Source: Hydrogenobacter sp. T-2 | GTDB lineage: Bacteria; Aquificota; Aquificia; Aquificales; Aquificaceae | Direction: 5' to 3' | Assembly (NCBI RefSeq): GCF_033971325.1 | Contig: NZ_CP117180.1 | Location: 812,041 to 876,040, forward strand | Length of the DNA: 64,000 bases | In this document: piece by piece, positions 34,388-43,020 of the stretch | Layout: each line of letters opens with the position of its first letter | How positions within the stretch are numbered: position 1 is the first letter of the stretch | Notes under the pieces: generated by a model | The model's input: only the letters and a program-made list of their open reading frames with translations | Database searches by the model: none | What the model was told of the DNA's origin: nothing | Position numbers and translations under genes: made by a program

Positions 34388-35648
34388 GTTATACCATAAG
34401 GTATACAAAGCAAGCGGTGTCTACCTTGAAGCCTACAACACGGAAGGAGCGGTAGGAGACCATGTGGTCATATACCCTCAGAGAAACAAGCCTATAGAGG
34501 GGGAAATAATTGGCTTTAGTGAAGATAGATGCATCATAATGCCCTTTAGCTTAGCCCACGGTGTAAAGGCAGGCGATAAGGCGTGGATAAGAAAAGAGCA
34601 TGTTTCTACAGTGGTGGGGGAAGGTCTTCTTGGAGAGCTCCTTGACCCCTTTGGGAGACGTCTCGTGGATGGTTCCTTACCCAAAGGCGAGAAAAAACCT
34701 ATACTGTTAGAGGACATAAACCCTTTAGAGAGAGAAAAAATAGGCGATGTTTTTGACTGTGGTATAAGGTCTATAAATGCACTTCTTACCTTAGGTAAAG
34801 GACAAAAGGTGGGTATATTTGCAGGAGCTGGGGTAGGCAAGAGCACCCTTTTGGGTATGATAGTAAAAAATAGCAAAGTAGACGCGGTTGTCCTTGCCCT
34901 CATAGGAGAGCGTGGAAGGGAGGTCAGGGAGTTTGTGGAGGACGTGCTTGGAGAGGAAGGGAGAAAAAAGAGCATAATAGTGGTTACCACCTCAGACCAG
35001 ACACCTATACTAAAGGTAAAGGGTGCTATAAGTTCTCTTGTGCATGCGAGGTATCTTGCAAGCAAGGGCATGCATGTTTTGTTGGTTATGGACTCTATAA
35101 CGAGGTTGGCAATGGCTCAAAGGGAAGTGGGGCTCTCTGCGGGTGAGCCACCAACTATGAAGGGCTACACACCATCAGTCTTTTATCTACTTTCAAAGGT
35201 GGTAGAAAACTGTGGCAATTTCAAAAAGGGTAGTATAACTGGAATTTTTAGCGTTCTTGTAGAGGGCGATGATATTAGTCTTGACCCTGTGGCGGACTCT
35301 CTTATGGGTGTCCTTGACGGGCATATAATACTTTCAAGAAAGAGGGCAAACGCAGGCATATACCCAGCTATAGACCCAGTCAGGAGCTTAAGTAGGTTAA
35401 TGCCTCAGGTGGTAAGCAAAGAACACATGCAAAGGGCTATGTATATAAGAGAGGTGCTAAGTGCCTACGAATCCTTAGAGGATATGGTGTATCTTGGTCT
35501 ATATACTCAAGGTAGTAATCCTCTTGTGGATAAGGTGGTAAAAAACCAAGAGGGCATAAGAGAGTTTTTCAGACAAGGTGTGGAACAAAAGGTGAGCTAC
35601 GAGGAAAGTTTGCAAGCTCTTAAAGCTCTTTATGAGAAACTGTTATAA
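34371..35648 (+). CDS. fliI: Flagellum-specific ATP synthase FliI
   Basis: Hexameric ATPase that energises export of flagellar subunits. 425 residues. Walker A is AGAGVGKST at about 151-159, with 'ALIGERGREVREFVEDVLG' and Walker B in 'GMHVLLVMDSITRLAMAQREVGL'. 'GEPPTMKGYTPSVFYLL' is the FliI/YscN signature. The last codons run into the proA promoter region. Together with fliG and fliH it shows that the organism has, or had, a flagellum; the rest of the apparatus must lie elsewhere. Confidence 0.97.
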   Translation: MEGLFRLYHKVYKASGVYLEAYNTEGAVGDHVVIYPQRNKPIEGEIIGFSEDRCIIMPFSLAHGVKAGDKAWIRKEHVSTVVGEGLLGELLDPFGRRLVDGSLPKGEKKPILLEDINPLEREKIGDVFDCGIRSINALLTLGKGQKVGIFAGAGVGKSTLLGMIVKNSKVDAVVLALIGERGREVREFVEDVLGEEGRKKSIIVVTTSDQTPILKVKGAISSLVHARYLASKGMHVLLVMDSITRLAMAQREVGLSAGEPPTMKGYTPSVFYLLSKVVENCGNFKKGSITGIFSVLVEGDDISLDPVADSLMGVLDGHIILSRKRANAGIYPAIDPVRSLSRLMPQVVSKEHMQRAMYIREVLSAYESLEDMVYLGLYTQGSNPLVDKVVKNQEGIREFFRQGVEQKVSYEESLQALKALYEKLL

Positions 35649-35656
35649 TTTAAATT

Positions 35657-36970
35657 ATGGAGGAGCTAAGAAAATACGCAGAGGAGAAGGTAAACCTTGC
35701 TCGTTCTACCTTAAGAAGTTTAATGTCCTTGACAACGGATATAAAAAACCATACCCTCTTGAGGGCTGCGGAGCTACTGCAGGAAAGGAAGGACTATATA
35801 AAGGAAGAAAATCAAAAGGACATAGAATACGCAAAATCTCAAGGGCTTTCACCTGCTTTAATAGATAGGCTTTTGCTTAACGACAAACGAATAGAGGGTA
35901 TGGTTAAGGTTCTTAGGGATGTGGCTTCTTTGCCAGACCCTGTGGGAGAGATAACGCGCATGTGGACGCGTCCTAATGGTCTTCAGGTGGGTAAAATGCG
36001 TGTTCCTCTTGGAGTTATCTTTATTGTCTACGAGGCAAGACCTAACGTCACTATAGAAGCTGCCTCTCTGTGTATGAAGTCTTCAAACGCTGTAATCCTA
36101 AGGGGTGGAAAGGAGGCCATAAACTCCAACAGGGCTCTTGTGGAAATCTTGCGTCAGGCATGCAGGGAAACGGGCTTTCCAGAGGAAGCGGTTCAATTTA
36201 TAGATAGACCAGAGAGGGAGATAGTGTGGGAGATACTGGGTATGGAGGGCAAGGTGGACGTGGCAATTCCAAGGGGCGGTGAGAGTCTCATAAGGGCGGT
36301 TGCGGAAAAGGCAAAGGTGCCAGTTATAAAGCATTACAAGGGAGTTTGCAACATATACGTGGATGAGGAGGCGGACCTTACAAAGGCTTACCATATTGTC
36401 TACAACGCAAAGGTTCAAAGACCCTCTGTCTGTAATGCGGTGGAAAACCTTATAATCCACAAAAGTCTTTTAAATACCTTCTGGGTAAAGATGGCGGATA
36501 TCTTAGGAAAGGCAGGAGTGGAGCTAAGGTGCGACCCAGAAAGCCTTGAAGTGATAAAGTCCAGACCTGAGCTTTCTCATGTAAAGGCTGTCCCCGCTAC
36601 AGAGGAGGATTACTATGAGGAGTTTCTTGACCTCATACTGGCGGTTAAAACGGTAGAAAGCCTTGAGGAAGCCATAGAGTTTATAGAAAAATATGGCTCA
36701 AAGCACTCTGATGCCATAATAACGGAAAACTATACAAAAGCCATGAAGTTCATAAAGGAGGTAGACTCCGCAGCGGTTTATGTGAACGCTTCCACACGCT
36801 TTACTGATGGCAACGAGTTTGGTCTTGGTGCGGAGATGGGTATATCTACCGACAAAATTCACGCAAGAGGTCCGATGGCTCTTGAGGAGCTAACCATTGA
36901 GAAGTTTATAGTTTTTGGCAATGGACAGTTAAGAGACAACGTGGGAGTTCCTCCCGAATGGATGCAATAG
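35657..36970 (+). CDS. proA: Gamma-glutamyl phosphate reductase
   Basis: Reduces gamma-glutamyl phosphate to glutamate semialdehyde with NADPH, second step of proline synthesis. 437 residues. Catalytic cysteine C259 in 'VQRPSVCNAVENL'; other family blocks are 'VPLGVIFIVYEARPNVTIEAA', 'ILRGGKEAINSN', 'DVAIPRGGESLIRAV' and 'FTDGNEFGLGAEMGISTDKIHARGP'. TATAAT at 35644-35649 overlaps the fliI stop and lies seven bases before the ATG, suggesting its own leaderless transcript. It overlaps the degenerate PIN-domain gene by 13 bases. Confidence 0.97.
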   Translation: MEELRKYAEEKVNLARSTLRSLMSLTTDIKNHTLLRAAELLQERKDYIKEENQKDIEYAKSQGLSPALIDRLLLNDKRIEGMVKVLRDVASLPDPVGEITRMWTRPNGLQVGKMRVPLGVIFIVYEARPNVTIEAASLCMKSSNAVILRGGKEAINSNRALVEILRQACRETGFPEEAVQFIDRPEREIVWEILGMEGKVDVAIPRGGESLIRAVAEKAKVPVIKHYKGVCNIYVDEEADLTKAYHIVYNAKVQRPSVCNAVENLIIHKSLLNTFWVKMADILGKAGVELRCDPESLEVIKSRPELSHVKAVPATEEDYYEEFLDLILAVKTVESLEEAIEFIEKYGSKHSDAIITENYTKAMKFIKEVDSAAVYVNASTRFTDGNEFGLGAEMGISTDKIHARGPMALEELTIEKFIVFGNGQLRDNVGVPPEWMQ

Positions 36971-37302
36971 ACACACAGGAGCTTATAGATTTTCTAACTA
37001 AGGGAGAAGCCTCAGAGGCTTTGGAGAGATACTTTAAAGAGGTAGAAAGAAAAAAGGGTAAGATTTTCCTCTCCAACTACACTATTCTTGAGCTGGCGTA
37101 TATTCTTGAATACAACTTCGGAGTAAGCAGGGAGCTTGTGGCTAAGAGTTTAAGGACTATAATTGAGGACAGGCTCTTCAAAGTAGAGGGTAAAAGGGAG
37201 CTGGAAGAGGCTCTCAAGCTATACGCAGAGGGGATGGACTTGCTTAGTGCTTTAAAAGAGGTTCAGCTAATGAAAGCTAACGCGAAAAGGGTAAAGCTAT
37301 GA
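36958..37302 (+). CDS. Degenerate PIN-domain (VapC-like) protein
   Basis: 114 residues with the layout of a VapC-type PIN ribonuclease. D5 in 'AIDTQELIDFL' and E45 in 'YTILELAYILEYNFGVSRE' match the first two acidic residues. In the third motif (normally G-x-D-F-x-D-A-L) the sequence is 'GMDLLSAL', so the second aspartate is S97, and the chain ends before the usual last acidic residue. Cleavage activity is therefore doubtful. No antitoxin gene is next to it; it is wedged between proA (13-base overlap) and sulP (4-base overlap), so it is translated with them. A domesticated or decaying toxin is the simplest reading. Confidence 0.72.
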   Translation: MDAIDTQELIDFLTKGEASEALERYFKEVERKKGKIFLSNYTILELAYILEYNFGVSRELVAKSLRTIIEDRLFKVEGKRELEEALKLYAEGMDLLSALKEVQLMKANAKRVKL

Positions 37303-39077
37303 AAATAAACATAACCTTTGACCTCGCACCCTTCCTCCCATGGCTAAGGGATTATGACAAGGATAAGTTTACCAGAGACCTTATAGCTGGACTTACGGTA
37401 GCTGCGGTGCTTGTGCCTCAATCTATGGCTTATGCCCTTTTGGCAGGCATGCCACCCATATACGGACTGTATGCCTCATTTCTTCCTGTTATTGTAGCTG
37501 CACTCTTTGGAAGCTCAAGGTTTCTGGCTACAGGTCCAGTCGCCATGACCGCCCTGCTTACCGCATCCGCCTTGTATGGTTTGGCAGAGCCAGGAAGCGA
37601 AAGGTGGATTGCCCTTGCAGGAGTTCTTGCCTTGATGGTAGGCTTTATAAGACTTATAGTGGGAATACTAAGGCTCGCCTTTGTGGTAGAGCTTATTTCC
37701 ACGAGCGTTATAGTAGGCTTTACCAGTGCAGGTGCTCTCGTTATAGCCTTAAGTCAAGTAGGGCATCTTCTTGGCTTTAAGATAACTCAGAGCACGCACA
37801 TATACGAGGTGTTGGTAGATATATTTAGCAAGGTATCTCTAACAAACCCTTACACTCTAATAATAGGTGTTGTAGCCTATGCCATAATATGGATTTCAAG
37901 AAGGATAAGCCCCCTCCTGCCTGGTGCTCTTTTGGCGGTGTTTATAACCTCTTTAGCTTCTTACTTTCTTGGTCTTCAGAACTTTGGTGTTTCCATAGTA
38001 GGAAACGTGCCGAGTGGTCTACCCTCCTTTGAAATTCCCTCTGTGGACTACAGGACTTTTTCTCAGCTGTGGGTGGGTGCTCTTGTTATATCCGCCTTTG
38101 GACTTATGGAGGCAGTAGCTATAGCCAAACAACTCGCCATAAAGGCAGGAGACAAGTGGGACCCTAACCAGGAACTTATAGGTCAAGGACTTGCTAATGT
38201 GGTGGCTGGGTTTTTTAAAGGCTTTCCTGTGGGTGGCTCTTTTTCAAGGTCTGCCCTCAACTTCCAGCTGGGAGCAAAAACACCCATAGCCAGCGTAATA
38301 ACTGGCTTGTCAGTGGGATTGACCCTGCTTTTCTTTGCTCCACTCTTTTACTATCTTCCCAAGGCTACCCTCTCAGCCATAGTGCTTTCTGCGGTCATAA
38401 ACCTTATAAAACCTCAGGAAATTCTAAAGCTCTATAGGATAAACCCAGTAGACGGCATTGTGGCTGGTGTGACCTTTGCCACCGTCTTTTTCATGGACCT
38501 GTGGGTTGCCATAACCCTTGGAACGCTCATAGCCTTTGGAAGTTTTGTATACAAGACCATGTATCCAAGAATAGTCCTGCTTACAAGGAACCCTCAGTCT
38601 TCCACCTTTGTAAACGCAGAAAGAGAGAAGTTGCCGGAATGTCCTCAAATACTCTACATAAGACCCAACATGTCCATATACTTTGGCAATGCGGAGTATG
38701 TTTATGAGCATGTGCTTCAAAAGGTGGAAGAGAGGAAAAAATCTCTCAAGTTTGTCCTTCTTGACCTTGAGGCAGTTAACTACATGGATGCACCAGGCAG
38801 TTTAACGCTGGTAAGACTTTTGGACAGGATAAGGGCTATGGGTGTAGAGCCAGCCATGGCAAACATAGGATGCACCCTATACCCACTTCTTGAGAAGGTG
38901 GATTTGGACAAACACATAAACATAGACCACATCTTTGACTCAAAGGGTCGGTCCATAGTGGAGCTTTTCAAAAGGCTTGACCACGAGTATTGTAGGAAAA
39001 AGTGCCCCTATGCGGTTTTTAAAGAGTGTTGGACTGTAAAAGAGCAGAACTTTAAGCCTACCGAAAGGGTGGCATAG
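37299..39077 (+). CDS. SulP-family anion transporter with STAS domain
   Basis: 592 residues. Inner-membrane SLC26/SulP permease: the N-terminal cytoplasmic part and 'DLIAGLTVAAVLVPQSMAYALLAGMPPIYGLYASF' signature, 10-14 membrane helices to about 430, then a cytoplasmic STAS domain (about 440-560, 'VLLDLEAVNYMDAPGSLTLVRLLDR'). Substrate could be sulfate, bicarbonate or another anion; not decidable from sequence. The last 30 residues have a cysteine group, 'EYCRKKCPYAVFKECW', absent from typical SulP tails. Overlaps the PIN-like gene by four bases and nearly abuts nadD on the other strand. Confidence 0.92.
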   Translation: MKINITFDLAPFLPWLRDYDKDKFTRDLIAGLTVAAVLVPQSMAYALLAGMPPIYGLYASFLPVIVAALFGSSRFLATGPVAMTALLTASALYGLAEPGSERWIALAGVLALMVGFIRLIVGILRLAFVVELISTSVIVGFTSAGALVIALSQVGHLLGFKITQSTHIYEVLVDIFSKVSLTNPYTLIIGVVAYAIIWISRRISPLLPGALLAVFITSLASYFLGLQNFGVSIVGNVPSGLPSFEIPSVDYRTFSQLWVGALVISAFGLMEAVAIAKQLAIKAGDKWDPNQELIGQGLANVVAGFFKGFPVGGSFSRSALNFQLGAKTPIASVITGLSVGLTLLFFAPLFYYLPKATLSAIVLSAVINLIKPQEILKLYRINPVDGIVAGVTFATVFFMDLWVAITLGTLIAFGSFVYKTMYPRIVLLTRNPQSSTFVNAEREKLPECPQILYIRPNMSIYFGNAEYVYEHVLQKVEERKKSLKFVLLDLEAVNYMDAPGSLTLVRLLDRIRAMGVEPAMANIGCTLYPLLEKVDLDKHINIDHIFDSKGRSIVELFKRLDHEYCRKKCPYAVFKECWTVKEQNFKPTERVA

Positions 39078-39078
39078 C

Positions 39079-39672
39079 TTATCTATAAAGACCCCTTGAA
39101 AGTATATACTCCTCCACCTTTTCTGGCACAAGCCATTTTACGCTCTTGCCTTCTTTTAGCCTTTGCCTTATCTCTGTTGAGGATACATCTACCCGTCTAA
39201 CTAAAACAAGGTGGAAATCCCTTCCTTCTTTAAGCTCTGGAAAATGCTCCCTTATGTAGCCTTTAACCTCCTGCCACCTGCCCTCTCTGTCTACTATCAC
39301 AAAACCTGCAAGGGAAATAAGCTCCTTAGGCTTTTTCCACAGGTGAAGGCTCAAAAAACTGTCCGCTCCTACAAGAAAATAAGGCTTTTGTCCAAAAATT
39401 TTGTGTAATTCCCTTGCGGTATCCACTGTATAAGAAACTCCACCTCTTTCTATTTCTATCCTGCTAACCTCAAAGCCTTGAAAACCTTCTATTGCAAGGC
39501 TCACCATGTTATACCTATCCTCTGCACTTGCCCTGTGTGGCTCCTTTAGAGGTGCTTGATAAGCTGGTAAAAAGACTACCCTTTCAAAGCCCAAAAGCTC
39601 AAGGGTGTCCCTTGCTACTAAGAGATGACCTATATGTATTGGGTCAAAGCTACCACCAAAGAAGAGTTTCAT
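39079..39672 (-). CDS. nadD: Nicotinate-nucleotide adenylyltransferase
   Basis: Adenylates nicotinate mononucleotide to deamido-NAD. 197 residues. 'LFFGGSFDPIHIGHLL' is the nucleotidyltransferase (T/H)xGH-type motif; 'PLKEPHRASAEDRYNMV' and the C-terminal 'VDVSSTEIRQRLKEGKSVKWLVP' are specific for NadD. Convergent with sulP, one base apart. Together with pncB it gives two consecutive steps of NAD synthesis in this window, although the genes are unlinked. Confidence 0.95.
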   Translation of the reverse strand: MKLFFGGSFDPIHIGHLLVARDTLELLGFERVVFLPAYQAPLKEPHRASAEDRYNMVSLAIEGFQGFEVSRIEIERGGVSYTVDTARELHKIFGQKPYFLVGADSFLSLHLWKKPKELISLAGFVIVDREGRWQEVKGYIREHFPELKEGRDFHLVLVRRVDVSSTEIRQRLKEGKSVKWLVPEKVEEYILSRGLYR

Positions 39673-39804
39673 AGCTTAGCGTAAAATTATAGCGGTATCT
39701 AAGTTTGCTTTAGGTCAGATAGTCAGTCAAAATATAGCATTCAACCATACAAATTCACGCTTTCTTTGACCTTCTCTTGAGGCTATTCTTTAAGCATCAA
39801 ACCA

Positions 39805-39814
39805 AAAGGAGGTG
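39805..39814 (+). promoter_or_regulatory. Strong Shine-Dalgarno site of the fasciclin gene
   Basis: AAAGGAGGTG ends five bases before the ATG at 39820. It is close to the perfect anti-SD complement and stands out in a window where many starts have no SD box, suggesting high expression of the exported fasciclin protein. The 130 bases upstream hold no clear canonical promoter that I can place with confidence. Confidence 0.75.
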
Positions 39815-39819
39815 TAGTC

Positions 39820-40335
39820 ATGTTTAAGAGCATTCTTTTCAAAAAGGCACTTCTTGGCACTGCAGTTTTTTCCTTTGCCCTTGGTCTTGCAGTCGCTGGC
39901 ATGCATGAAAAGGATCGCAAAAAGGCAGACGCAAAGCCTAACATAGTCCAAACCGCTCAGCAGGCAGGTCAGTTTAAGACCCTTCTTACCGCAGTTAAAG
40001 AGGCAGGTCTTGAAGAAACCCTTGCCACAAAGTGTTGTTTTACGGTCTTTGCTCCCACTGACGAAGCCTTTGCAAAAGTCCCAAAAGACAAGCTGGATGC
40101 TCTTCTAAAGGACAAGGAAGCACTTAAGAAGGTTCTTCTATACCACGTAGTGGAAGGCAAGGTTTATTCAAAGGACCTAAAGGACGGTCAAAAGGTTAAG
40201 ACCCTTCAAGGTCAACAAGCTACCATAAGCCTAAAAGGCGGTGCTAAGATAGACAATGCCAACATAGTAAAAACAGACATAGAAGCCTCCAACGGTGTTA
40301 TACATGTAATAGACACTGTGATAATGCCTAAGTAA
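39820..40335 (+). CDS. Exported fasciclin (FAS1) domain protein
   Basis: 171 residues. A signal peptide (about 1-28, '[18 protein letters not shown]') precedes one FAS1 domain covering most of the protein: '[17 protein letters not shown]', the H1 box '[15 protein letters not shown]', '[15 protein letters not shown]' with the YH motif, and H2 '[13 protein letters not shown]'. FAS1 domains mediate adhesion or cell-surface interactions; in lithotrophic bacteria they are common periplasmic proteins without a proven role. Two adjacent cysteines (KCC) lie just before the H1 box. It has a strong SD site and its own terminator. Confidence 0.93.
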   Translation: MFKSILFKKALLGTAVFSFALGLAVAGMHEKDRKKADAKPNIVQTAQQAGQFKTLLTAVKEAGLEETLATKCCFTVFAPTDEAFAKVPKDKLDALLKDKEALKKVLLYHVVEGKVYSKDLKDGQKVKTLQGQQATISLKGGAKIDNANIVKTDIEASNGVIHVIDTVIMPK

Positions 40336-40341
40336 AGCCTT

Positions 40342-40361
40342 GCCCCCTTTGGGGGCTTTTT
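40342..40361 (+). terminator. Rho-independent terminator after the fasciclin gene
   Basis: GCCCCC-TTT-GGGGGC followed by five T residues: a six-pair G+C stem with a tight loop, seven bases after the fasciclin stop. The ATG of the next gene (40367) lies five bases past the T tract. Confidence 0.92.
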
Positions 40362-40366
40362 GTAAA

Positions 40367-41317
40367 ATGCTTTATGTGAGGCAGTTCCCAAAGCCAAGAG
40401 TAGTAGTCAGTGCCTGTTTAAATCTAAAACCTGTTCGCTACAATGGTCAGGAGGTGAGGGATGAATTTGTCCTTAAACTTCTTCCTTACTGTGAAGTTAT
40501 AGAAGTCTGTCCAGAGATAGCTATAGGTCTTGGCGTTCCAAGAGAGAAGATAATAGTCTATAGAAGAGATAATGCCTTTGGTCTTTCTCAACCTGCAACG
40601 GGTCTTGAGCTAACAGAAAAGATGGAGAGCTTCTCGGAGAAGTTTTTAAAGGGACTTTCGGAGGTGGACGGCTTTATACTAAAGAGCAAGTCGCCCTCCT
40701 GTGGGGTTTCCAATACAAAGGTATACAAAGACCCAGAGGGTAGAGAGTTTCATTCAAAGGGAAAGGGGCTTTTTGCCATGAGGGTTTTGGAAAGATTTGA
40801 AGACCTACCGGTAGAGGACGAGGGAAGGTTAAGGGATGAACAACTACGCACGCATTTTCTCACAAGGCTTTTTTCTATTGCAGACCTCAGAGAAAGTTTC
40901 AAGAGAATAGAAAAAGTAAAAGACCTTATGGACTTTCACCAAAGGTATAAGTATCTTTTAATGGCATACTCTCAGGTAAAGTTAAAGGCACTTGGAAGGC
41001 TTACCGCACAGGCAAGAGAAGAAAACTTAAGAGAAACTCTTGCAGAATATAGAAGGCTTTTCTTAGAGGCTCTTAAGAGGAAGCCCTCCATAGGTCAACA
41101 TGCCAACGTCATACTCCATATCTTCGGACATCTTTCAAGAAACTTCAAACCCTCGGAGAAGGCACACTTTCTAAAGCTGGTGGAGGACTACAAGAGGAGA
41201 GTAGTAGACAGAAGGCTTCTTGTGGAGTTTCTAAAAAGCTACGCCTACAGATTTGAAAACCAGTATCTCCTCACACAAGCCTATCTCCAACCTTATCCAG
41301 AGGAGCTTGAGCTTTAG
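40367..41317 (+). CDS. DUF523-DUF1722 protein (YbgA-like C-terminal domain)
   Basis: 316 residues from the ATG at 40367. The N-terminal DUF523 domain starts '[18 protein letters not shown]' and includes '[17 protein letters not shown]' and '[18 protein letters not shown]', with cysteines that could form a metal or cluster site. The C-terminal DUF1722 domain (from about 190, '[29 protein letters not shown]') is the YbgA-like helical region. The biochemical role is not settled. A TTG in the terminator hairpin would extend the protein nine residues; the ATG fits the family start better. Convergent with carB, overlapping by four bases. Confidence 0.9.
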   Translation: MLYVRQFPKPRVVVSACLNLKPVRYNGQEVRDEFVLKLLPYCEVIEVCPEIAIGLGVPREKIIVYRRDNAFGLSQPATGLELTEKMESFSEKFLKGLSEVDGFILKSKSPSCGVSNTKVYKDPEGREFHSKGKGLFAMRVLERFEDLPVEDEGRLRDEQLRTHFLTRLFSIADLRESFKRIEKVKDLMDFHQRYKYLLMAYSQVKLKALGRLTAQAREENLRETLAEYRRLFLEALKRKPSIGQHANVILHIFGHLSRNFKPSEKAHFLKLVEDYKRRVVDRRLLVEFLKSYAYRFENQYLLTQAYLQPYPEELEL

Positions 41318-42987
41318 TCTTCATCAAGGATTTCCATACCCTCAAGGGTGTAATAGGGTCTTTCGTAGCTTGAGTAATAGTAAGGCGTGTATGCGGTAAA
41401 CTCTCCAGCACAGGTATCCACGCCCTTGAAGGCTGGGACTATGTTCCACTGATACCTAAGACTTCTTATCTCATGCTCCTCCATACCTTTGAGTTTTGCT
41501 ATCTCCAAGTCCGAATAGCCCATCTCTTTGGCAAGCCTTAGGGTCTGTGGGTCCAAGTCCTTTTCCTTTATAACCTTTTCAAATTCCACTATCTGCTTTA
41601 TATTTTCCAGAAACCAGGGGTCTATCTTTGAAAGTTCGTAGACTTCTTGCACGCTATAGCCCTTTCTGAAAGCTCCAGAAATATACCAAAGTCTGTTCGG
41701 GTTAGGTATTCTTAGACCTCTCTTTATCTCCTCATCCTCCAGCATGGAGTAGTCTGGAAAGGCAAGACCATACACATCTTGTTCAAGACTCCTTATGGCT
41801 TTACCAAGGGCTTCCTTGAAGGTTCTTCCAATTGCCATAACCTCTCCCACAGACTTCATCATCGTTCCCAGTGTTCTGTCTGTTCTTGGAAACTTGGCAA
41901 AGTCAAAGCGCGGGATTTTTACTACCACATAGTCTATAGAGGGTTCAAAGGATGCAGGAGTAAAACGTGTTATGTCATTCTTTAACTCATCAAGGGTATA
42001 TCCTACTGCCAACTTGGCAGCGACCTTTGCTATGGGAAAGCCAGTAGCCTTAGAAGCCAAAGCGGAAGACCTTGAAACCCTTGGGTTCATCTCTATTACG
42101 TAAAAATCTCCTGTCTCTGGGTTTACCGCAAACTGTATGTTAGAGCCTCCCGTGTCCACGCCTATCTCTCTCATTATCTCAATGCAGGCATCCCTGAGTA
42201 TTTGGTATTCCTTGTCTGTAAGGGTCTGGGCTGGTGCTACCGTAATGGAATCTCCTGTATGCACACCCATAGGGTCAAAGTTTTCAATGCTACAGACAAT
42301 TATCACATTGTCCTTTGAGTCTCTTATTACCTCAAACTCAAACTCCTTCCAACCTATAAGGGACTTGTCTATAAGCACTTGGTGTATGGGAGAGGTTTTG
42401 AGGGCTATTTCTACCTTTTCTTTGAACTCTTCCATGTTGTAGGCTATAGAGCCTCCGGTGCCACCAAGGGTAAAGGCGGGTCTAAGTATGGCAGGAAAGC
42501 CTACCTCTTTGACCTTTTCTATGGCTTCTTGCAAAGAAGAGACTACCACGCTTGGTGGGACTTTTAGTCCTATTCTCTCCATAGACTTTCTAAAGAGGTC
42601 TCTGTCTTCACCCTTTTTAATTGCAGAATAGTTGGCACCTATGAGCCTAACACCGTATTTTTCCAATATACCCTCCTCATAGAGCCTTACCGCAAGGTTA
42701 AGAGCAGTTTGACCTCCCAGTGTGGGAAGTAGTGCGTCGGGTCTTTCTACACTTATTATCTCCTCCAGCACCTCCACAGTAAGTGGTTCTATATAAGTCC
42801 TGTGAGCAAACTGGGGGTCTGTCATTATGGTGGCTGGGTTGGAGTTAACCAAAACTATCTCATATCCCTCTTGCAAAAGTGCTTTACATGCCTGAGTGCC
42901 AGAGTAGTCAAACTCCGCTGCTTGACCAATCACTATGGGTCCCGAGCCTATGATGAGTATCTTTTTTATGTTTGTTCCTCTTGGCAT
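41314..42987 (-). CDS. carB: Carbamoyl-phosphate synthase large subunit, N-terminal half
   Basis: Makes carboxyphosphate and carbamate from bicarbonate and ammonia as the first half-reactions toward carbamoyl phosphate. 557 residues against about 1,070 for a full CarB: it contains the first ATP-grasp domain ('[21 protein letters not shown]', '[22 protein letters not shown]', '[20 protein letters not shown]') and the oligomerisation region, then stops at a proper TAA-type stop codon. The second ATP-grasp half and allosteric domain must be encoded elsewhere, as known for Aquifex and some archaea with split carB. TATAAT on the minus strand (43003-42998) starts transcription only a few bases before the ATG. 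Confidence 0.94.
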   Translation of the reverse strand: MPRGTNIKKILIIGSGPIVIGQAAEFDYSGTQACKALLQEGYEIVLVNSNPATIMTDPQFAHRTYIEPLTVEVLEEIISVERPDALLPTLGGQTALNLAVRLYEEGILEKYGVRLIGANYSAIKKGEDRDLFRKSMERIGLKVPPSVVVSSLQEAIEKVKEVGFPAILRPAFTLGGTGGSIAYNMEEFKEKVEIALKTSPIHQVLIDKSLIGWKEFEFEVIRDSKDNVIIVCSIENFDPMGVHTGDSITVAPAQTLTDKEYQILRDACIEIMREIGVDTGGSNIQFAVNPETGDFYVIEMNPRVSRSSALASKATGFPIAKVAAKLAVGYTLDELKNDITRFTPASFEPSIDYVVVKIPRFDFAKFPRTDRTLGTMMKSVGEVMAIGRTFKEALGKAIRSLEQDVYGLAFPDYSMLEDEEIKRGLRIPNPNRLWYISGAFRKGYSVQEVYELSKIDPWFLENIKQIVEFEKVIKEKDLDPQTLRLAKEMGYSDLEIAKLKGMEEHEIRSLRYQWNIVPAFKGVDTCAGEFTAYTPYYYSSYERPYYTLEGMEILDED

Positions 42988-43020
42988 TAAAAGTTATATT
43001 ATACTTTAAAACTTACAGCT

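Noticed and set aside
34478-35071. A 197-codon open frame antisense to fliI
   Set aside because: It lies fully within fliI, has no promoter or SD box, and shows no domain.
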